Part shown: positions 25,764 through 34,029 of the stretch, piece after piece
Layout of the letters: each line of letters opens with the position of its first letter
Position numbering within the stretch: the first letter of the stretch is position 1
Origin: CBDCNH01 sp965219015
GTDB taxonomy: Bacteria > Pseudomonadota > Alphaproteobacteria > Rhodobacterales > Rhodobacteraceae
Length of the DNA: 64,000 nucleotides
NCBI GenBank assembly: GCA_965219015.1
Contig: CBDCNH010000013.1
Location: 62,001-126,000 of the forward strand
Direction of reading: 5' to 3'
Position numbers and translations under genes: made by a program
Notes under the pieces: model-generated
Database searches by the model: none
What the model was told of the DNA's origin: nothing
The model's input: only the letters and a program-made list of their open reading frames with translations

Positions 25764-27916
25764 TCAGGCCCCTGTCGATCGCAGGCGACGCGCGTCGCGG
25801 CGGGTCTGAAGGCGGGCCCGGAAGCCGGCACGCACGCCATCGAGCCAGCGCTCCGTCCGGGACGGATTGGCGATGGCATCGGCCCGGTAGAACGACGGGC
25901 AGAGGACGGCGGCGTCCGCGACCTCGCCGCAATTCCCGCAGCCGACGCAGGTCTCGTCGATGTGGGCCACGGGGTCGTCGCGCAGCGGGTCATCCAGATG
26001 CCGCACGGTCAGCGACGGGCAGCCGGACAGCCGGATGCAGGCATGGTCGCCGGTGCAGACGTCCTCGTCGATCCCGAACCGCGTCTCCACCACGCGCTTG
26101 CCGTCGGCTTTCGCCTGCGCTCGCAGCGGCTTCTCGCGCCGCTCGCGGTTGAGCATGCATTCCGACGAGGCGACGATGACCTTCGGCCCGTGGCGTCGGT
26201 CGTCAGCGCCTCGCGCAGCGTGTCCCGCATCAGCCCGACGTCGTAGGTGTCGGGCAGCTCCCTCACCCACGTCACGCCCATGCCGCGGACCGCCGCCCCG
26301 ATGGGATGCTTCGTCGACTTCGAGCGGTTGTCGGCGCGCGAGGACAGGATGTCCTGCCCGCCGGTGGCCGCGGAGTAGAAGTTGTCGACGATGACGATGA
26401 CGCCGTCGTTGCCGTTGAACACCGCGTTCCCGATCGAGGTGGTCAGCCCGTTGTGCCAGAAGCCGCCGTCGCCGATGAACGAGATCGACCGACGCGTCGC
26501 GCCCGGCGCGTTCAGCGCGGAGGCGGACGCGGGGCCGAGGCCGTAGCCCATCGTCGTCGAGCCGAGATCGAACGGCGGCATGATCGAGAACAGGTGGCAG
26601 CCGATGTCGGACGCGATGTGGTGCGCCCCGAGCTCCTGCTCCATGAGCTTGGTCGCGGCGAAGATCGGCCGCTCCGGGCAGCCGGTGCAGAAGCCGGGCG
26701 GCCGGCCGGGGACGACCGGGGCCAGGGCGGCAAGCTCCGGCGGGACGGGCGGCACGTTCGGGGCAAGGTCATGCGGCGCCAGCAGCGCGGGTGCATGGGC
26801 GCGCAGGAAGTCGCGGATGCCGTCCAGCATGATCCGGCCGGTGTACTCGCCCGCCATCGGCAGCACGTCCTTGCCACGCAGCGCGACGCGCCGGCCGGCC
26901 TTGTAGAGGATCGACCCGATCGCCTGCTCGAGGAAGTCCGGCTGGCCCTCCTCCACCACCAGCACCGCCTCGCGGCCGTCGCAGAAAGCGACCAGCCCCT
27001 CGGGGTCCAGGGGATAGGTCACGTTCAGGCAGTGGATGTCGACGCGGCCCTCGCCGTAGTCGTCCGCGAGCCCGAGGCGCTGCAGCGCGCGCACGACGCC
27101 GTTGTACATGCCCCCCTGGCAGACGATCCCGACCGCGCCGTCCCCTCCGCCGAACGTCTCGTTGAGCCCATGCGCCCGGAGGTAGGCGAGCGCGGCCGGC
27201 AGCCGCTTCGATACCTTCTCCTGCTCGTGCAGGTAGGAGGCCGGCGGCAGCACGATCCGGCCGAGATCGCGGCGCGGATGCTCGAGCGCGTCCTTCACCG
27301 TCGTCGCCGGGGGTCTGTTGTCCTTCGCGACGAACGAGCCGGTCACGTGGCAGCACCGGATCCGCACCTGCAGCAGGACCGGCGTGTTCGACGCCTCCGA
27401 CAGCGCGAAGGCATGCTCGGTGGCCGCGACGATGGAGGGCAGGTTCGGGCGCGGGTCGAGCATCCAGACCTGGCTCTTCATGCAGAAGGCGTGGCTGCGC
27501 TCCTGCATGATCGACGAGCCCTCGCCATAGTCCTCGCCCACCACGATCACCGCGCCCCCCGTGACCCCGCCCGAGGCGAGGTTCGCCAGCGCGTCCGACG
27601 CCACGTTGAGCCCGACCGTCGACTTGAAGGCGACCGCGCCCCGGATCGGGTAATGCACCGACGCGGCGAGCATCGCCGTCGCGGCCGCCTCCGAGGCCGA
27701 CGCCTCGTAATGGACGCCGAGGTCGCGCAGGATGTCCTGCGCGTCGGCCAGCACGTCCATCAGGTGGCTGATCGGCGCGCCCTGGTAGCCGCCGACGTAG
27801 CCCACGCCCGACTGCAGCAGCGCCTTCGTGATCGCGAGGATCCCCTCTCCGGCGAACACCTCCCCCGCGCCGAGGCGGAGCGTCTCCACCTCCTTCCGGA
27901 ACGAGCGTTCGGCCAT
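25764..27916 (-). pseudogene. iorA: Indolepyruvate ferredoxin oxidoreductase alpha subunit, one frameshift
   Basis: About 717 codons. The pyrimidine domain (GEGILAITKALLQSGVGYVG), the TPP domain (FIGDGGFWHNGLTTSIGNAV) and RELPDTYDVGLMRDTLREAL are in one frame. At about 26195 a one-base shift leads to VIVASSECMLNRERREKPL and two 4Fe-4S motifs: CTGDHACIRLSGCPSLT and CVGCGNCGEVADAAVLCP. As given, the iron-sulfur part would be lost. Only one indel is needed over 2.1 kb, so a sequencing error is quite possible and the gene may be functional. Operon order alpha-beta is standard. Confidence 0.9.
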
Positions 27917-27959
27917 GATCGCCTCCTGCAGTGACAGACGCGCGGATGCGCGTCCGAAT

Positions 27960-28235
27960 GGTCAGGGACTGCCGCTGTCCCGGCAGCGGTTCAACGCCGC
28001 GCGCGGGTGTCGCGCTCGTCCGGACGCCGCTCGATCAGACCCGCCTCCTCAAGCTCGCCGAGCGTAGGGCTCATCGCGGACTGCTCCGTTACGGCATGGA
28101 CGCAGAACGCGTTGATCATGGTCGCGTCATGCACGGACAGCACCGTCGGGGCGCGCATCTTGGCCGTCGTCAGGCCCCGCTCGCCAAGGCGGTCGGGCAC
28201 CTGCGCGCCGTCGGTGCGAAGCGGGCGCAACGCCG
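27960..28235 (-). pseudogene. MarR-type regulator fragment
   Basis: Minus-strand pieces VHDATMINAFCVHAVTEQSA, TLGELEEAGLIERRPDERDT and RARR form the recognition helix and wing of a MarR repressor. The C-terminal dimerisation helix is out of frame (a piece LTAAGTAAV-like follows), and the N-terminus merges with the end of the flavoprotein gene. In its original state it probably controlled the ior genes downstream. Confidence 0.6.
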
Positions 28236-28238
28236 CGC

Positions 28239-29834
28239 TCACAGCCGTGCCGCCAGGAGTGCGCCAGAGCCGCCCGACAGGCCGGGGCCGGGGTGCGTGG
28301 AGGCGCCGATGTGGTAGAGGCCGCCGATGTGCGTGCGGTGGTTTACGCTGTCCGCGAAGGGCCGCCACAGGAAGAACTGGTCGATCGTCGTGGCTCCGCC
28401 ATAAGGGTCGCCGCCCTCCAGGTTCACGTTCATCGCCTCCAGCGCATGCGGGCCGATCACGACGCGCTCGCGCCGGATTGCGTCGAAGTTGCGGATATGG
28501 CGACGCAGGATGGCCTCGATGCGGTCGGCGAAGCGCTCGGCCACCGCGTCCGTCCAGCCGGCGCCCATTTCTTCGGTGCCCGTCTCGATCTCACCGGCCG
28601 CGTCGCCCTTCAGGATGCGCGGCGCCTCGGGCATCTGCAGCCACAGGATCGCCTTGCCCTCGGGGCAGCGCGACGGATCCTGCACGTGCGGCTGTCCCAC
28701 GCAGATCGTCGGCACCGCCGGCAAGAGGCCGCGCTCCGCCTCGTTGACCGCGCGCGACACGCCGTCGAGACCGGGCGTCAGATGCAGGAGCGCGACCCGG
28801 GCGAGGGCCGGCTCGCCCCAGTCGGGCAGGCCGTCGAGCGCGTAGTGCATCTGGAAATTCGCCCGCCCGCGCCGGTAGCGCCGCGCCCGCGCCGCGGCCG
28901 GACCGACGTCCCCCGGGGCCAGCAGGCGGTTGTAGAGTTGCTCCGGCGTGACGGAGGCGATGACGCCGCGGCTCGCGCGCACGAACCGCCCGTCGGCGAG
29001 CGCCACGCCGGTTGCCCTTCCCCCCGCCGTCTCGATCCGCACGGCATCGGCGCCGGTGCGGATGCAGCCGCCATGCGCCTCGACGATCGCGCCGAGCCCC
29101 TCGGCGACGCGCGACGCTCCCCCCTTTGCCACCGGGGCGCCCGCCGCCTCGAGCGCGAAGGCGATCACGCGCGTCATCTCGCCCGAGAAAGCCGCCTCGG
29201 GACCAAGCCCCGCATGAAGGCACCAGGGCGCGAGGACCGCGCGGGTCAGCTCGTCCGTAAGCTCCGTCTCGAGCCAGCCGCGCAACGAGCCGAGCATCCC
29301 GCCGACCTCCGTCAGCAGCGCGCGCGGGCCGCCCCGCCGCCAGGTCTCGCGCGCGACGAGGCGCGCCGGTCCCGTTCCCCAGGCGGGCCCGCCGAGCAAG
29401 CCGAAGAGCAGGTCCGCGTTCGCCTCGACCTGTCCGATGCCGGCACGCAGCGCATCGCCGTCTCCGGGCGCCACCGCCTCGAAGGCGGCGTGGTTGGCGG
29501 CGCGGTCGCGGTTCAGGATCAGATGGCGTCCGTCCGGGAGCAGCACCCCGGTCGGCGCATCGGTCGTGCCGAACTCGACCCCGTGTCGCGCGAGGTCGGG
29601 CCCGAGCGCCGCCATCGCGGGGCCGGTCACGAACAGCACGAACGTCGTCGCCATCGTGTCGTGGACGTAGCCGGGAACGGTCAGCGCCTCGGTCCGCATG
29701 CAGCCCCCGATCCGATCCGAGCGCTCCAGCACGCAGACGGACCGGCCCTTCTTTGCCAGCGTCGCCGCCGCGACCAGCCCGTTGATCCCGCTGCCGACGA
29801 TCACGTGCTCGAAGGGCCCGCCGACGTCCCGCAC
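28239..29834 (-). CDS. FAD-dependent phytoene-desaturase-family oxidoreductase
   Basis: 531 residues. FAD-binding Rossmann motif at the N-terminus (VIVGSGINGLVAAATLAKKG) followed by the second-strand acid (VLERSDRIGG), and the C-terminal family signature GLYHIGASTHPGPGLSGGSG. Such proteins (COG1233) include carotenoid desaturases and isomerases but many act on other substrates. Its neighbours (cyclase-family hydrolase and ior genes) point to catabolism, not carotenoid synthesis. Stop lies 4 bases from the MarR relic. Confidence 0.88.
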   Translation of the reverse strand: MRDVGGPFEHVIVGSGINGLVAAATLAKKGRSVCVLERSDRIGGCMRTEALTVPGYVHDTMATTFVLFVTGPAMAALGPDLARHGVEFGTTDAPTGVLLPDGRHLILNRDRAANHAAFEAVAPGDGDALRAGIGQVEANADLLFGLLGGPAWGTGPARLVARETWRRGGPRALLTEVGGMLGSLRGWLETELTDELTRAVLAPWCLHAGLGPEAAFSGEMTRVIAFALEAAGAPVAKGGASRVAEGLGAIVEAHGGCIRTGADAVRIETAGGRATGVALADGRFVRASRGVIASVTPEQLYNRLLAPGDVGPAAARARRYRRGRANFQMHYALDGLPDWGEPALARVALLHLTPGLDGVSRAVNEAERGLLPAVPTICVGQPHVQDPSRCPEGKAILWLQMPEAPRILKGDAAGEIETGTEEMGAGWTDAVAERFADRIEAILRRHIRNFDAIRRERVVIGPHALEAMNVNLEGGDPYGGATTIDQFFLWRPFADSVNHRTHIGGLYHIGASTHPGPGLSGGSGALLAARL

Positions 29835-29837
29835 CTG

Positions 29838-30629
29838 TCAGCCGGCGACCAGGGCCAGTGCGCGGATCGGGCTTCCGGTGCCCGCCACGAGCTTGAGCGG
29901 CGCGGCGACGAGGATCGCGCCCTTGGGCGGCAGCGCGTCGAGATGCGCGAGCGACGCCAGGCCGTACATGTTGCTGGCATGCAGCAGCGTGTGCGCGGGG
30001 AACGGCGGGTCGAGTCGCGGCGCCTGGCCCCAGTCGGTGCCGATGCATTCCGATCCCCAGCCCTTGATCCCCTTGGCGATCAGGTACTTCACTGCCTCGA
30101 CCGATGGGCCGGGCGAATGCGGCGCGCCGTCCGCGTCGGTGTTGAGGAAGGTCTCGGTCGACCCGGCGCGCTTGTACCAGTCCGTCCGCAGGACGACCCA
30201 CTCGCCCGCGCCAATCGGCCCGTTCCTGGCCTCCCAGTCCTCGATATGCTCGACCGTCAGCAGGAAATCGGCGTCCGCCTCGCTCTCGGACGAGAAGTCG
30301 AGCACGTTGAGCGGGCCGACGAAGCTCTGCGGATCGATCGTGTCGGTGTAGCCGTCGGCGTAGTCCTTGCCGGAGACCCAGTGGTGCGGCGCATCGAAGT
30401 GCGTGCCCGAATGTTCGCCGATCTTGAGCCAGTTCCAGGCCCAGTAGGGGCCGTTCTCGTCATACTCGCTGATCTTGTGGACCTCGATCCGGGGCGTGTC
30501 CTCGCCGAACCCCTCCGGCAGCTTCAGCAGGGGCGTGTCCGGCCCGAGCGGACCCGACAGGTCGATCACCCTGACAGCACCAGACAGCAACCGTGACCCG
30601 AGCTCGGCGAGAAGGTCGGTGTCGCGCAT
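29838..30629 (-). CDS. Cyclase-family hydrolase (kynurenine-formamidase-like)
   Basis: 263 residues from MRDTDLLAELGSRLLSGAVR. The metal-binding signature HSGTHFDAPHHWVSG and the preceding DLSGPLGPDTPLLKLP identify the cyclase/KynB-like amidohydrolase family, which includes arylformamidases and isatin hydrolase. Ends 4 bases before the flavoprotein start, so they are co-transcribed. With the kynureninase-like gene at 19.4 kb it supports a tryptophan-related pathway, though the regiochemistry cannot be read. Confidence 0.85.
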   Translation of the reverse strand: MRDTDLLAELGSRLLSGAVRVIDLSGPLGPDTPLLKLPEGFGEDTPRIEVHKISEYDENGPYWAWNWLKIGEHSGTHFDAPHHWVSGKDYADGYTDTIDPQSFVGPLNVLDFSSESEADADFLLTVEHIEDWEARNGPIGAGEWVVLRTDWYKRAGSTETFLNTDADGAPHSPGPSVEAVKYLIAKGIKGWGSECIGTDWGQAPRLDPPFPAHTLLHASNMYGLASLAHLDALPPKGAILVAAPLKLVAGTGSPIRALALVAG

Positions 30630-31177
30630 CGAGACGGTCCTCCATGTCCTCCGGCCGAGCGTCGCAAAGGCTGTATTTACATGCAAGTGCAGATGACCCT
30701 CGGATCGGGCCCGCGGCAGGGGAGAGCGGTCCCGGGATGGGCCCCGCACCGCAGGCCACATTCGACGCCGGTGTCGTGGGCGCCGGCCACACCGCACGCG
30801 CCGCCGCGATCCGCCTGCTGTCGATGGGCTGCGCCACGTCCTCGATCCCGCCGACGTCACGGGCCCGGACTGCCTCTCCGCGCGCCGAAGTCCAGGGAGG
30901 AGAAGCTCGGCGGAGATCGCACCCGCCGGCGGGTGCTGAAGGCCCGGGGCCGGCTCGGGCCGACCAGGGGGGCCGCGGGCCCCTTGACGTTCGACGAGAC
31001 ATCGATCGGCTCGAAGCGTCCTCGAGCGGCCTGCAGGAAACGCCGGCAATCCCTCATCGGCATGTCACACGTACCAGCCGTCGACGTCAGCCATCACTCG
31101 CACGACCGTCGTTCCGGTGGCACCGGTCCGCCTCCTCCGCCACCTGCCCCGTCAACGCCTGCCGCAGGTCAGGCCCC
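30630..31177. other. 548 bp with only gene relics
   Basis: Plus strand 30740-30860 reads GVVGAGHTARAAAIRLLSMG, a Rossmann-type FAD/NAD N-terminus that soon loses frame. Minus strand near 31063 reads MPMRDCRRFLQAARGRFEPI, faintly like the start of a UbiD decarboxylase. Neither can be extended. The promoter of the cyclase-flavoprotein operon should be near 30650-30700, where GCTGTATTTACATGCAAGTG is the only AT-rich stretch. Confidence 0.35.
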
Positions 31178-32500
31178 CTACCCCACCACCCGGTGCAGCC
31201 GCCCCACCCGTCCCCGCACCGCCGCCGGGACGCCGGCTGCGTCGGCGTGCGCCGCCCAGTCCGTCACCGCCGCGGCGACCTCCGCCAGGATCGCGTCGCG
31301 TCGCGCGTCGGGCACCCCGGCGGCGCGTGCGAGCCGGCCGAGGGCGGCGCGGTCCACGTCGCGGCCCTGCCCGCCGATGGCGAGCGCGTGCTCGCCGCCC
31401 GGCCCGTCCGACGGCGTGAGGTCGTAGGCCGGCGCCAGCCGCCAGCGCCAGGCGCCGTGCGCGTCGCGGTCGAGGAGCGCGGAATGCTGGCGGCCGTGGT
31501 CGTCGCGGTTGTGCGCCATCGCGTTGAAGGCCGCGCGGCGCAGACCCTCCTCGACCGCGCGCACGTCGCGCACGAGCTGACGGATCCAGGTCAGCAGCGT
31601 TGCGTAGTCGAAAGCGTAGCGGCCGTGCTCGCTCTCGAGCGCGCCCGAGGCCGACAGCATGTGCCAGCGCCGGAGCCGCGCCCCCTGCCCGTCCGCCACC
31701 ACCTCCCGGTCGAACCGGCGGATCGCGAGGACGGCCCGGCCGCCCGCGCGCCGCACCAGCCGCGTCGCCGGCATGTCGATCCCCGCGGCCGCGGCCATCG
31801 TGGCATAGGCGCGCTCGACCTCGGCGACATGCGCCCCGTCGCCCGGACCGGCGAACTTGACGATCCAGTGCGCGAACCCCGGCTCCGGCGGCGCATCGGC
31901 GGGGCGCAGGATGTCGTCCGGGCCGATCTGGCAGACGATCTTCGGCCGCGCGCCCCCCGACCCGCCGAGCGCCGCCCGGAGCCGCGCGGCGTCCTCGAGC
32001 GGCACCTCCCCCGCCTCGCGCAGCACCCGTTCCGCGGCCGAGCCGAGCTCGTCGAGATCGATCCCGCGCGCCGCGTCCGGTGCGGCTTCGGGTCGGTAGG
32101 TCAGCGCGCCCATGCCGCCGCGCCCGACGATGGCGAGGCGGTCCACCGGGGTGAGGTCGGCCCGGCGCAGGCCGCGCGCCTCGGCCTCGCGGTCGACGAG
32201 GAGCGTGCCCCAGCCGTCGGGCAGGCTGTCGGCGAAGACCCCGTTGAGGCCCCCGAACTCCGCCGGATCGCCCGGCGTCAGCCCCGCGGCGAGCGGCATC
32301 CCGTGCGGCGAGAGCGGCACGCCCGCCGCCAGCGCCTCGGGTGCCGCCTCGAAGAGCGCCGCACGGCGCGACCGGGACCAGGCGATCCGGCCGACCGGCA
32401 GGTCGATCGTGGCCCCCTGCCCGTCCGCCAGGCCCTCCAGCGCCACCGCGAGCGGCTCCTCGAACCGCCAGGGCGCGGGATCGCTCGCAGGATCGCTCAC
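31178..32500 (-). CDS. hipA: HipA-type serine/threonine kinase toxin
   Basis: 440 residues, the usual HipA length. N-terminal HipA_1 fold (GVFADSLPDGWGTLLVDREA), ATP-binding lysine in HWIVKFAGPGDG, catalytic segment HNRDDHGRQHSALLDRD and metal-binding LAPAYDLTPSDG are all present, so the kinase looks active. HipA toxins phosphorylate aminoacyl-tRNA synthetases and cause growth arrest. The hipB stop overlaps the start by four bases. Next to a plasmid replication module it may serve as a maintenance system. Confidence 0.92.
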   Translation of the reverse strand: MSDPASDPAPWRFEEPLAVALEGLADGQGATIDLPVGRIAWSRSRRAALFEAAPEALAAGVPLSPHGMPLAAGLTPGDPAEFGGLNGVFADSLPDGWGTLLVDREAEARGLRRADLTPVDRLAIVGRGGMGALTYRPEAAPDAARGIDLDELGSAAERVLREAGEVPLEDAARLRAALGGSGGARPKIVCQIGPDDILRPADAPPEPGFAHWIVKFAGPGDGAHVAEVERAYATMAAAAGIDMPATRLVRRAGGRAVLAIRRFDREVVADGQGARLRRWHMLSASGALESEHGRYAFDYATLLTWIRQLVRDVRAVEEGLRRAAFNAMAHNRDDHGRQHSALLDRDAHGAWRWRLAPAYDLTPSDGPGGEHALAIGGQGRDVDRAALGRLARAAGVPDARRDAILAEVAAAVTDWAAHADAAGVPAAVRGRVGRLHRVVG

Positions 32501-32802
32501 CGCCGCCGCTCCGCCGCCAGCGCCTCCTCCAGCGTTCCGGGCAGCGTCTCCGGCGGCGTTTTGGATGGAGCGAACAAGCCCGCCACGGCACCCTCCCGAC
32601 CAAGCCCCTCGGCGATCCGCACGACGGTCAGGAACGGGGCGAGACCCGTCTCCTCGAAGCGCCGCAACGTCGGTTGAGGCACCCCCGTGCGCGCCGCAAG
32701 CTCGCGGCGGGTGAGCCGCGACGCCAGCCGCAGCGCCTTCGCGGCCTGGCCCGCGCGCGCCGCGACATCTTCGGAGGTGCAGGCTTGAAGCGATACGACC
32801 AT
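32497..32802 (-). CDS. hipB: HipB-type antitoxin (XRE family)
   Basis: 101 residues. Cro/C1 helix-turn-helix at about 15-70 (ALRLASRLTRRELAARTGVP and TLRRFEETGLAPFL). The C-terminal tail of some 30 residues (PPETLPGTLEEALAAERRR) would reach HipA. Neutralises HipA and represses the operon. ATG at 32802 lies 30 bases from the inverted repeat at 32832-32847. An upstream frame extension has no start with a ribosome site. Confidence 0.9.
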   Translation of the reverse strand: MVVSLQACTSEDVAARAGQAAKALRLASRLTRRELAARTGVPQPTLRRFEETGLAPFLTVVRIAEGLGREGAVAGLFAPSKTPPETLPGTLEEALAAERRR

Positions 32803-32831
32803 ATCAATGAACCGCCTGAGAAGGCCTCGAT

Positions 32832-32847
32832 TGATACCTTGGTATCA
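32832..32847. promoter_or_regulatory. Inverted repeat, likely HipB operator
   Basis: TGATACC-TT-GGTATCA, a perfect 7-bp inverted repeat with a 2-base centre, 30 bases upstream of hipB and between hipB and the replication initiator gene. HipB proteins bind inverted repeats of this size (TATCC-N8-GGATA in E. coli), so an autoregulatory operator is likely. It is also close to the 3' end of the initiator gene. Confidence 0.6.
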
Positions 32848-32883
32848 CGCACACTCCGGGAGCGACAGCCCGCACGACCGGTC

Positions 32884-33558
32884 TCAGGGCCCTCGCAGGT
32901 CGATCCCGGCCACGCCGTCGAACTCGCGCCGTGCATGACGCTCGATCAGCCCGGCAAGATGCGTCCGCACGTAGGTGGCATGGAAGGCCGAGGGCGCGCG
33001 CAGGATGAGCTGCCCGTCCACCAACCCGTCGCACCGCAGCGGCGCGATCCAGGCAAGATGCGTCGCAGGGTCCGCCGCCGCCGAGGCCGCCGCCACGCGC
33101 CCCCACGGACCGGCGCGGGGCTCGAGCGTCGGAAAGGCCACGACCGTGTCCGACGCAGGCTGCGGCACCGTGAGACGCGCGACGAAGTCCTGGCCCACCG
33201 CGTCCCAGGATGCCCGGGTATCGGCGAGGATCGCCGCGATCCCGAGCCCGTGGCAGGCCACCCTGCCCCGCGCCGCGGGTCGCTTCAGCACCAGCCAGCC
33301 CATCTCGCGCAGCCGCGCCACCTCGCGCTTCACGGTCCGCTCGTCGACCGACCAGAGCGCCGCCATCTCGCGCTGCCCCGTCGCGAGGATGTCCGCCCGC
33401 CAGTCGTACCGCGCCGTGACCAGCACCATCAACCGCAGCGCGAGCGTCCCGCGGTGTCCGGCCGACGCGCAGGCATGGGCGCCGAGCGCGGTCAGCAAGT
33501 CGTACTTGAATGCGGGCGAAGCGCGCCCGTCGAGACGCGGCTCCCGCTCCGGCATCAT
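32884..33558 (-). CDS. DnaA-like plasmid replication initiator
   Basis: 224 residues. N-terminal half is a winged-helix/HTH region (TGQREMAALWSVDERTVKRE, VARLREMGWLVLKRPAARGR). C-terminal 60 residues resemble the N-terminal domain of DnaA (HLAWIAPLRCDGLVDGQLIL, RAPSAFHATYVRTHLAGLIE). This layout fits the DnaA-like replicases of Rhodobacterales extrachromosomal replicons, which lie divergent from parAB as here (parA starts at 34030). No AAA+ motor is present, so it is not chromosomal DnaA. Family call by eye; the divergent parAB and intervening origin-like region support it. Confidence 0.7.
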   Translation of the reverse strand: MMPEREPRLDGRASPAFKYDLLTALGAHACASAGHRGTLALRLMVLVTARYDWRADILATGQREMAALWSVDERTVKREVARLREMGWLVLKRPAARGRVACHGLGIAAILADTRASWDAVGQDFVARLTVPQPASDTVVAFPTLEPRAGPWGRVAAASAAADPATHLAWIAPLRCDGLVDGQLILRAPSAFHATYVRTHLAGLIERHARREFDGVAGIDLRGP

Positions 33559-34029
33559 GAGGCCCGTGCGGGCTCTGCCGCATGACGATAAGGCTGCTGT
33601 GTTCCGGCCATCTCGGTCCTCGCCCGGGCATGTCGCTCATCGCAATCGCCGGGATCATGGCGATTAGCGTTGAGGCGACCCGGTCTGTCAAGTCCGCTCG
33701 ACCGCGCAGTCTCTTTGGCGGCCCCACGATTATCTTGAATCCGGTATGAACAGGTATTGGAGGACACTCTGCATGTCACCCCAACTGCGCTTGATGTCCC
33801 CCCAAGCGCTTGCGGCTGTCACCTCAGCCCGGGCCATATCTGGCAATGATCGGAGAGCTGATCGCATGAGGAGCCGAATCACCCCCCGACAATGCGGCAC
33901 TCACGTCGGTTTCCCCGCGGGGAAACCCATGCGCCGGTTCTGCGCCGTCTTGGCAGGAATAAACGGCATTGCCAGAATGTCAAATCTGTCGTACTTGGAA
34001 ATCCCGCAACGATTTACGTTGAGCTTCCG
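33559..34029. other. Putative origin region between initiator and parA
   Basis: 471 bases with lower GC than the flanks. It contains (a) two imperfect direct repeats, ATGTCACCCCAACTGCGCTT at 33773-33792 and ATGTCCCCCCAAGCGCTTG at 33794-33812, with a third partial TGTCACCTCA at 33817, which may be iterons; (b) an AT-rich patch CGATTATCTTGAATCCGGTA near 33728-33747; (c) the 20-bp palindrome at 33908-33927; (d) promoters for both divergent units. No gene is seen. Origin function is inferred from position. Confidence 0.5.
33908..33927. promoter_or_regulatory. Palindromic parS-like site, copy 1
   Basis: GGTTTCCCCGCGGGGAAACC, a perfect 20-bp palindrome 102 bases upstream of parA. Its 16-bp core TTTCCCCGCGGGGAAA recurs exactly at 35016 and 36465. 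Likely centromere-type binding site for the ParB at 35331-36497, and possibly the parAB autoregulation site. Confidence 0.7.

Noticed and set aside
26306..27934. Plus-strand 542-codon frame
   Set aside because: Antisense to the indolepyruvate oxidoreductase alpha subunit.
28293..30596. Plus-strand 767-codon frame
   Set aside because: Antisense to the flavoprotein and cyclase-family genes; no motif.
30857..31063. UbiD decarboxylase gene
   Set aside because: Only about 20 residues are faintly similar and the frame then degenerates; too weak to annotate as a gene.
33892..34029. Upstream extension of parA to an ATG at 33892
   Set aside because: It would run through the 20-bp palindrome, adds 46 residues not seen in ParA proteins, and the ATG at 34030 begins the recognised N-terminal domain.
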